Shown: in pieces, positions 5,396-9,409 of the stretch
Layout: each line of letters starts with the position of its first letter
How positions within the stretch are numbered: position 1 is the stretch's first letter
Assembly (NCBI GenBank): GCA_038213135.1
Contig: JBBQTQ010000091.1
Coordinates: 1-9,409 of the forward strand
Direction: 5' to 3'
Source: JBBQTQ01 sp038213135
Lineage (GTDB): Bacteria; Actinomycetota; Thermoleophilia; Gaiellales; Gaiellaceae
DNA: 9,409 bases
The notes under the pieces: model-generated
The model's database searches: none
Told to the model about the DNA's origin: nothing
Seen by the model: only the letters and a program-made list of their open reading frames with translations
Made by a program: the position numbers and the translations under genes

Positions 5396-7228
5396 ATGCG
5401 CTCTCGCCGCGAATGGCGCCGCCGGACGTTGATCTTCCTCGCCGTGGGCTTTGGGATGGCCGGCCTGGCGCTGATCGCCTACGGAACGGGCTTCCTGAAC
5501 CAGTTCGAGCGGCAGACCGTCGACCAGCGTTTCACGATCCGCGGCAAGCAGAAGCCGCCGGGGCACGTCGTCGTCGTGCGCATGGACACCGACACCTTCA
5601 ACGTGCTCGGCGTCCGGCCGCCGTTTCCGCGCGCGCTGCACGCGCGTGTGATCAACGAGCTGAAGAAGGCCGGCGCGAAGGTGATCGCCTACGACGTCCA
5701 GTTCACCGAGCCGACAGACCCCAAAGACGACAACGCCCTGATCAACGCGGTCGGCAACGCGCGCAACGTCGTCCTCGCCACGACCGAGGCGAACAACGGC
5801 CATACAAACGTCTTCGGCGGCGACGACATCGTCAAGCAGTTCAATGCCCGCGTCGGGAACGCCCTGCTCCCGATCGACGACGACGGCTTCTGGCGGCACT
5901 TCACGTTCCAGACCGAGGGCGTCACGTCCCTCTCGGTCACCGCCGCCGAGTGGTACCTCGGCCGAAAGCTGACGCCCTCGAGCTTCCCTTCCGCGAAGGC
6001 GTGGATCGACTACTCCGGGCCGGAGGAGACGATTCCCGGCATCTCGTTCTGGAAGGTGCTGAAGGGCAAGTTCGATCCCAGCCTCGTCCGCGGGAAGATC
6101 GTCGTCGTCGGCCCGTGGGCACCGACCTTCCAGGACATCCATCCGACCCCCACGTCACAGACGATGCCGGGACCCGAGATCCAGGCGAACGCGATCGAGA
6201 CGGTGCTCGGGAACTTCCGGCTGCGCGACGCCTCGACGGTCGTCAACGTCCTGCTGATCCTCTTCCTCGGGCTGCTCGTGCCGCTCGTCAGCTTCCGGCT
6301 CGGGCCGATCGCCGGCAGCGCCGTGGCGGTGGGCACCGGCGGGATCTACGCGGTGCTCACCCAGTGGATGTTCAACAGCGGCTGGGTGGTCTCGTTCGTC
6401 TACCCGGTGATGGCCCTCGCGCTCTCGACGGTCGGCGCGCTCGGCGCCCACTACGTGCTCGTGGCGTTCGAGCGCGAGCGGGTGCGCGACATGTTCTCGC
6501 GGTTCGTGCCGGAGGGCGTCGTCGACCAGGTGCTCGAGCAGACCGGCGGCGACCTGCGGCTCGGCGGCAAGGAGGTCCAGACGACCGTGATGTTCAGCGA
6601 CCTCCGCGGGTTCACCGCGAGCGCCGAGAACATGGGCGCCGCGAACGTGATCGAGGTCCTGAACTTCTACCTCGGCGAGATGAGCGACGCGATCCTCAAC
6701 GCCGGCGGCACGTTGATCTCGTTCATGGGTGATGGGATCTACGCGCTCTTCGGCGCTCCGTTGCCGCAGGAAGACCATGCCGACCGGGCAATCGCGGCGT
6801 CGCTCGACATGCTCGAGAACCGGCTGCCGAAGTTCAACGCCTGGATGCGCGAGCGCGGTCTCGGCGAGGGGTACCGCATGGGGATCGGGCTGAACACCGG
6901 CTCCGTCATGTCGGGGAACGTGGGCCACGAGCGCCGGCTCGAGTACACCGCGGTCGGCGACACGGTCAACACCGCGTCACGTATCGAGGGCATGACCAAG
7001 GGCACGCCCTACATGCTCTTCGTCGCCGAGACGACCTACGAACTGCTGAAGGAGCACCCGCCCGGACTTGCCTATCACGACGAGGTCGACATCCGCGGCC
7101 GCAAGCAGAAGTTGAAGCTCTGGGGCTTCGAGCCAGCTCCGGTCGTGGAGACCGAGGAGGTGCCAGAGGCAGTGCCGGTCCCCGAGGCGGAGCCCGTCGA
7201 GGCACCCGCCCAGCTCGAGCCCACGTAG
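5396..7228 (+). CDS. CHASE2 sensor domain class III adenylate/guanylate cyclase
   Basis: A 610-residue membrane receptor cyclase that should make cAMP or cGMP in the cytoplasm in response to an extracytoplasmic signal. One TM helix is at about 11-32. A CHASE2 domain follows at about 35-275 (FERQTVDQRFTIRG, VVVVRMDTDTF, VIAYDVQFTEP, GKIVVVG, PGPEIQANAIETVL). Three TM helices cover about 281-357, as typical for CHASE2 proteins. A linker with RDMFSRFVPEGVVDQVL leads to the cyclase domain at about 393-575. Metal-binding Asp402 (FSDLRGFT) and Asp446 (FMGDG) are present, as are the transition-state pair Asn525 and Arg529 (GDTVNTASR). The usual purine-selecting Lys before F-x-GD is Ser442, and the partner position is Thr518, so ATP versus GTP preference is open. 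The last 30 residues are a Pro/Glu/Val-rich tail. CHASE2 cyclases and FecR-type secreted proteins are often neighbours, as here. The ATG is preceded by GGAAAGGG. Confidence 0.95.
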   Translation: MRSRREWRRRTLIFLAVGFGMAGLALIAYGTGFLNQFERQTVDQRFTIRGKQKPPGHVVVVRMDTDTFNVLGVRPPFPRALHARVINELKKAGAKVIAYDVQFTEPTDPKDDNALINAVGNARNVVLATTEANNGHTNVFGGDDIVKQFNARVGNALLPIDDDGFWRHFTFQTEGVTSLSVTAAEWYLGRKLTPSSFPSAKAWIDYSGPEETIPGISFWKVLKGKFDPSLVRGKIVVVGPWAPTFQDIHPTPTSQTMPGPEIQANAIETVLGNFRLRDASTVVNVLLILFLGLLVPLVSFRLGPIAGSAVAVGTGGIYAVLTQWMFNSGWVVSFVYPVMALALSTVGALGAHYVLVAFERERVRDMFSRFVPEGVVDQVLEQTGGDLRLGGKEVQTTVMFSDLRGFTASAENMGAANVIEVLNFYLGEMSDAILNAGGTLISFMGDGIYALFGAPLPQEDHADRAIAASLDMLENRLPKFNAWMRERGLGEGYRMGIGLNTGSVMSGNVGHERRLEYTAVGDTVNTASRIEGMTKGTPYMLFVAETTYELLKEHPPGLAYHDEVDIRGRKQKLKLWGFEPAPVVETEEVPEAVPVPEAEPVEAPAQLEPT

Positions 7229-7235
7229 CCGGCCG

Positions 7236-9137
7236 TTACGCCGCCTGAGCCTGCTCGGCTCGCGGCAGATAGACGCTGAAGGTCGAGCCGGCGCCCGGCT
7301 CGCTCTCGACCCAGATGAAGCCGTTCGACTGCTTGACCATGCCGTAGACGGTTGCGAGGCCCGAGCGCGGATCGGTCTCGTCCACGCCGCCGCCGACCGG
7401 ATGGAACAGCCGAGCCTTGAGCTCCTCGTCCAGGCCGCGGCCGTTGTCCTTGACCGCGAGCAGCACGTAAGGGCCGGGCTGCAGCGGGGCGTGGCCGCGG
7501 GCAAACTTCTCGTCGAGCAGGACGTCTCGCGCCTCCACCATCATGCGCCCACCGTCCGGCATCGTCGTCGCGGCGAAGAGCGCGAGGCCGGTCACGATCT
7601 GCTCGATCTGGAGCTCGTCCGCCTCGACGACTCCGATCGCGGGCGGCAGCTTCACGACGAGGTCGATGTCGCGACCGAGAGCGGAAGGCAAGCTCGTGTT
7701 GAGGCGCGCAAGCACCTCGCGGAGATCGAGATGGCCCGAGCGCAGGGTCTCCCGGCGGCTGAACGCGAGCAGCTGGCGGGTCATCCCGGTTGCACCGCGG
7801 AGGGCGGTACGAAGCTGCTCGGCCTCGCGGCGCAACGGGTCGCCCGCGGCCAGGTTCGCGAGCAGGAACTCGCTGTAGCCGGCGATCGCGCTGACGGCGT
7901 TGTTGAAGTCGTGGGCGATCTCGCCGGCGCGATGACCCGAGGCCGCATCCGGTGAAACGGCCAGACGCTCCTCCTGCTCGTCAAGGGCGGCCTCCGCCCG
8001 TTTCCGGTCGGTGATGTCGGTCAGCATCGCGAGCGCGCCGGTGAAGCCGCCCTCGTCGTCGTAGACGGCATTGACAGCCACCGAGGCGAACATCGCTTGC
8101 CCTCCGGCACCTCGCATTGCCAGCTCCCGCGGCCGGCCGTTGCTGGCGCGGATGAAGCGCGCGTCGACGAGCGGCCTCGACATCTCGTCGACGAGCGAGA
8201 GGAACGAGCGCCCCGCGACTCCGTCGTCTGGAAGCCCGACGAGCTCGGCCATCTTCTCGTTTGCGAAGACGATCTCGCCGTCGGCGTCCAGGAGGCAGAC
8301 GCCCTCGGCGGCGGTCTCGACGATCAGGCGGTACTGCTCCTCGCTCACGCGCAGGGCGTCGGCCTGCGCGACGAGCAGCCTGTTGTCGGCGGCGAGGCGC
8401 CGCATGACCGCCCGGAGGATCGGGAACGACGCGAGATACAGGAGCAGAAGAGCGAGCACGATCGTCCCGGTCTGGATCAGCGTGTCGTCCCAGATCGCGG
8501 CGGCGACCGGTGCGTGGTCGCGGTAGACGCCGATGACGCCGTTCGGGCTCGAGTTCTTGTCGAAGAACCAGTAGACCGGCACGTACGAATCGAGCACGGT
8601 CGGGTTCCCGCCCAGCCCGCCCCGGAGCTGGTCGACGCCGTGCACCGTCTTGCCGCCCAGCGCCTGCGTGACCTGGGGCAGGTCGTACGGCGTTTTCCCG
8701 ATCAGCGAGTGGTCGGTCGAGTAGGTGATCTTCCCGTCGCGCGAGAAGAGGCTGACGCGGAGAACGCCGCGGGTCAGCGCCTTGCGGCTGAAGAGCTCGT
8801 CGAGCGAGTCGCGCAGGCTGCCGTCGACCGGCCGGCGGAGGGCGAGGTGCGCCAGGTCGTCGTGACCGAGCCGGTCGGCGGTGAACTTCGCGTCCGCGAA
8901 AACGTCGCGCTCGGCGCGGGCGGTGGCCTGGTGCCGCGCGATCCAGCCGCCGACGAGCGCCGCGAGCACCAGCGCGATGCCCGCGTAGAGTGCGAAGCGA
9001 AGGAGAAGCCGCGGCGGGCGCGGCAGCTCGAGCGCACGCGCAGCGCGCGGAACCGCGGGAACGGCGATGCCGGTGTGGGCTGACACTCCATCCGTCGAAT
9101 CGGCATCGGCCGCCTGGAACTTGACCGTTCGGGCCAC
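7236..9137 (-). CDS. Membrane Cache-like/PAS hybrid-type sensor histidine kinase with degenerate ATPase motifs
   Basis: A 633-residue orphan sensor kinase. After a 44-residue cytoplasmic lead, TM1 is at about 45-66. An extracellular Cache-like domain spans about 67-220 (RVSLFSRDGKITYSTDHSLI, then SYVPVYWFF and NGVIGVYRDH). TM2 is at about 222-243. A PAS domain covers about 264-382 (EEQYRLIVETAAEGVCLLDA; closing LTDITDRKRAEAAL). HisKA contains the phospho-acceptor His409 in GEIAHDFNNAVSAIAGYSE. The HATPase domain follows at about 500-625, with G1 motif DNGRG at 564-568 and the end GLATVYGMVKQSNGFIWVES. The N-box, normally like NLAVNARDAMPDGG, reads GLALFAATTMPDGG (517-530), so both Asn and the Asp are lost. 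The G2 box reads DPRSGLA, lacking the usual GxGLGL. Autokinase activity is therefore doubtful. The GTG start at 9137 has a Shine-Dalgarno GAAGGGA 11 bases upstream. No response regulator is adjacent. The gene converges with the cyclase gene, separated by seven bases. Confidence 0.92.
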   Translation of the reverse strand: MARTVKFQAADADSTDGVSAHTGIAVPAVPRAARALELPRPPRLLLRFALYAGIALVLAALVGGWIARHQATARAERDVFADAKFTADRLGHDDLAHLALRRPVDGSLRDSLDELFSRKALTRGVLRVSLFSRDGKITYSTDHSLIGKTPYDLPQVTQALGGKTVHGVDQLRGGLGGNPTVLDSYVPVYWFFDKNSSPNGVIGVYRDHAPVAAAIWDDTLIQTGTIVLALLLLYLASFPILRAVMRRLAADNRLLVAQADALRVSEEQYRLIVETAAEGVCLLDADGEIVFANEKMAELVGLPDDGVAGRSFLSLVDEMSRPLVDARFIRASNGRPRELAMRGAGGQAMFASVAVNAVYDDEGGFTGALAMLTDITDRKRAEAALDEQEERLAVSPDAASGHRAGEIAHDFNNAVSAIAGYSEFLLANLAAGDPLRREAEQLRTALRGATGMTRQLLAFSRRETLRSGHLDLREVLARLNTSLPSALGRDIDLVVKLPPAIGVVEADELQIEQIVTGLALFAATTMPDGGRMMVEARDVLLDEKFARGHAPLQPGPYVLLAVKDNGRGLDEELKARLFHPVGGGVDETDPRSGLATVYGMVKQSNGFIWVESEPGAGSTFSVYLPRAEQAQAA

Positions 9138-9148
9138 TTGCGGACGAG

Positions 9149-9155
9149 TCCCTTC
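9149..9155 (-). promoter_or_regulatory. Ribosome binding site deciding the histidine kinase start
   Basis: Read on the minus strand, GAAGGGA lies 11 bases before the GTG at 9137. It is the only purine-rich Shine-Dalgarno-like stretch near the kinase start. It lies between that start and the palindrome at 9163-9181, so a hairpin or bound protein at the palindrome would sit just upstream of the ribosome site. Confidence 0.6.
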
Positions 9156-9162
9156 GAGCCAA

Positions 9163-9181
9163 ACCGGTGACAGTCACCGGT
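9163..9181. repeat. 19-base perfect palindrome upstream of the histidine kinase gene
   Basis: ACCGGTGACAGTCACCGGT has nine-base arms around one central A, with no mismatch. It is followed by CAAG. It begins 25 bases upstream of the kinase GTG. A near-identical copy in the same orientation lies 67 bases further upstream. It may be an operator for a dimeric regulator, a hairpin in the kinase leader, or one copy of a dispersed palindromic repeat family. Confidence 0.85.
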
Positions 9182-9184
9182 CAA

Positions 9185-9220
9185 GCGCTGGAGCGCTTCG
9201 CGGAGGTCGAGGTGGCCCGA
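9185..9220 (-). pseudogene. Relic of a histidine-kinase coding sequence between two palindromes
   Basis: Read on the minus strand these bases encode GHLDLREALQRL (SGHLDLREALQRL including the preceding codon), close to residues 467-479 (SGHLDLREVLARL) of the downstream kinase. At DNA level 9185-9220 aligns without gaps to 7704-7739 with 29 of 36 identities. Four of the seven differences fall at third codon positions. The fragment is not in frame with the kinase gene, and similarity stops on each side near the flanking palindromes. This looks like a small leftover of a paralogous kinase gene. The family assignment rests on this one short match. Confidence 0.55.
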
Positions 9221-9229
9221 AACGGCTGG

Positions 9230-9248
9230 ACCGGTGAGCGTCACCGGT
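9230..9248. repeat. Second 19-base palindrome, direct repeat of the first
   Basis: ACCGGTGA-GCG-TCACCGGT has eight-base arms around three central bases and is again followed by CAAG. Over 23 bases it matches the copy at 9163 except for two central bases. It lies at the edge of the insertion-sequence-derived DNA on the right. Confidence 0.85.
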
Positions 9249-9249
9249 C

Positions 9250-9409
9250 AAGATTCCTTTGGTCGTGTCGGCTTAGAACTCGAATCACAATGACGGCCGG
9301 AGTCTTCTGAAGCAGACGAGGCAGCAGCCGAGGGCGAGGAAGGCTTCGTGGATCTCGGCTCGGCGGTCGTAGCGGACGAGCAGCCGCTTGAATTGGTGGA
9401 GCCAGGCGA
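9250..9409 (-). mobile_element. 3' end of an IS5-family insertion sequence, running off the window
   Basis: The transposase tail at 9285-9409 shows that an insertion element enters the window from the right. Its inner end should lie some tens of bases beyond the transposase stop, so probably between about 9249 and 9284, just next to the palindrome ending at 9248. The terminal inverted repeat and target duplication cannot be identified because the other end is outside the window, so the left boundary given is an estimate. Confidence 0.5.
9285..9409 (-). CDS. IS5-family DDE transposase, C-terminal fragment
   Basis: The last 41 codons of a transposase are readable on the minus strand, with the stop at 9285-9287. 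The sequence AWLHQFKRLLVRYDRRAEIH is followed by EAFLALGCCLVCFRRLRPSL. This matches the conserved C-terminal block of IS5-family DDE transposases, where the catalytic Glu lies in the ER-x(n)-WLH-F-RL-RY-RR context and the tail reads AFL-L-C-L-C-RRL. The catalytic Asp residues and the start are outside the window. No frameshift is seen in the visible part, so the copy could be intact. Confidence 0.85.
   Translation of the reverse strand, partial: AWLHQFKRLLVRYDRRAEIHEAFLALGCCLVCFRRLRPSL

Noticed and set aside
4369..6732. A 787-codon plus-strand open frame across the secreted-protein gene and into the cyclase gene
   Set aside because: It is Arg/Ala/Asp-rich, low-complexity shadow reading typical of GC-rich DNA. 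It overlaps two well-supported genes and shows no family motif.
7247..7261. GAGCC-TGCTC-GGCTC hairpin at the convergent cyclase/kinase ends
   Set aside because: Five-base stem inside the kinase coding sequence without a T-run; not enough to call a terminator.
8097..9083. A 328-codon plus-strand frame antisense to the histidine kinase
   Set aside because: It is composed mostly of Arg, Val, Glu and Ala with no recognisable domain, and the opposite strand has a clear multi-domain kinase.
8774..9244. A 156-codon minus-strand frame beginning in the second palindrome
   Set aside because: Only its first part (the kinase relic) resembles a protein; the rest is a shadow of the kinase gene in another frame.

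Overview
The window is GC-rich, with strong G/C preference at third codon positions, overlapping start/stop codons and several GTG starts. Secreted choice-of-anchor L plus FecR-like proteins, a CHASE2 adenylate/guanylate cyclase and this codon style suggest a soil- or sediment-type actinomycetote, most likely class Thermoleophilia (Gaiellales/Solirubrobacterales). That placement comes from recalled protein style, not from a marker gene. No rRNA, tRNA or CRISPR array is visible, and no stretch longer than about 150 bases lacks a gene.

Bases 1-3915, plus strand: a tightly packed lipid-modification operon. In order it holds the 3' end of a DUF1365 gene, a cyclopropane-fatty-acid-synthase-family methyltransferase, a PlsC-type acyltransferase, a DUF1295 (steroid-5-alpha-reductase-like) membrane protein and a second, different CFA/coclaurine-N-methyltransferase-like enzyme. 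The first four genes overlap by 1-4 bases and are probably translationally coupled. The likely job is SAM-dependent modification of membrane acyl chains, with reduction and acyl transfer by the other members; the exact product is unknown. A 77-base AT-richer nested palindrome sits exactly at the last junction. It supplies the stop codon of the DUF1295 gene and overlaps the possible starts of the last gene.

Bases 3955-7228: a divergent pair. On the minus strand is a secreted choice-of-anchor L/FecR-like protein. On the plus strand is a CHASE2-three-TM-class III cyclase. They share an 82-base intergenic region, which suggests an envelope-sensing unit signalling through a cyclic nucleotide.

Bases 7236-9137, minus strand: a membrane Cache-like/PAS/histidine kinase, convergent with the cyclase (7-base gap). 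It keeps the phospho-accepting His but has lost the N-box polar residues and the canonical G2 box, and no response regulator is adjacent. Upstream of it (9138-9284) lie two near-identical 19-base palindromes. Between them is a fragment matching the DNA of this same kinase's dimerisation region. Beyond them the C-terminus of an IS5-family transposase runs off the window, so the right edge is a mobile-element boundary.
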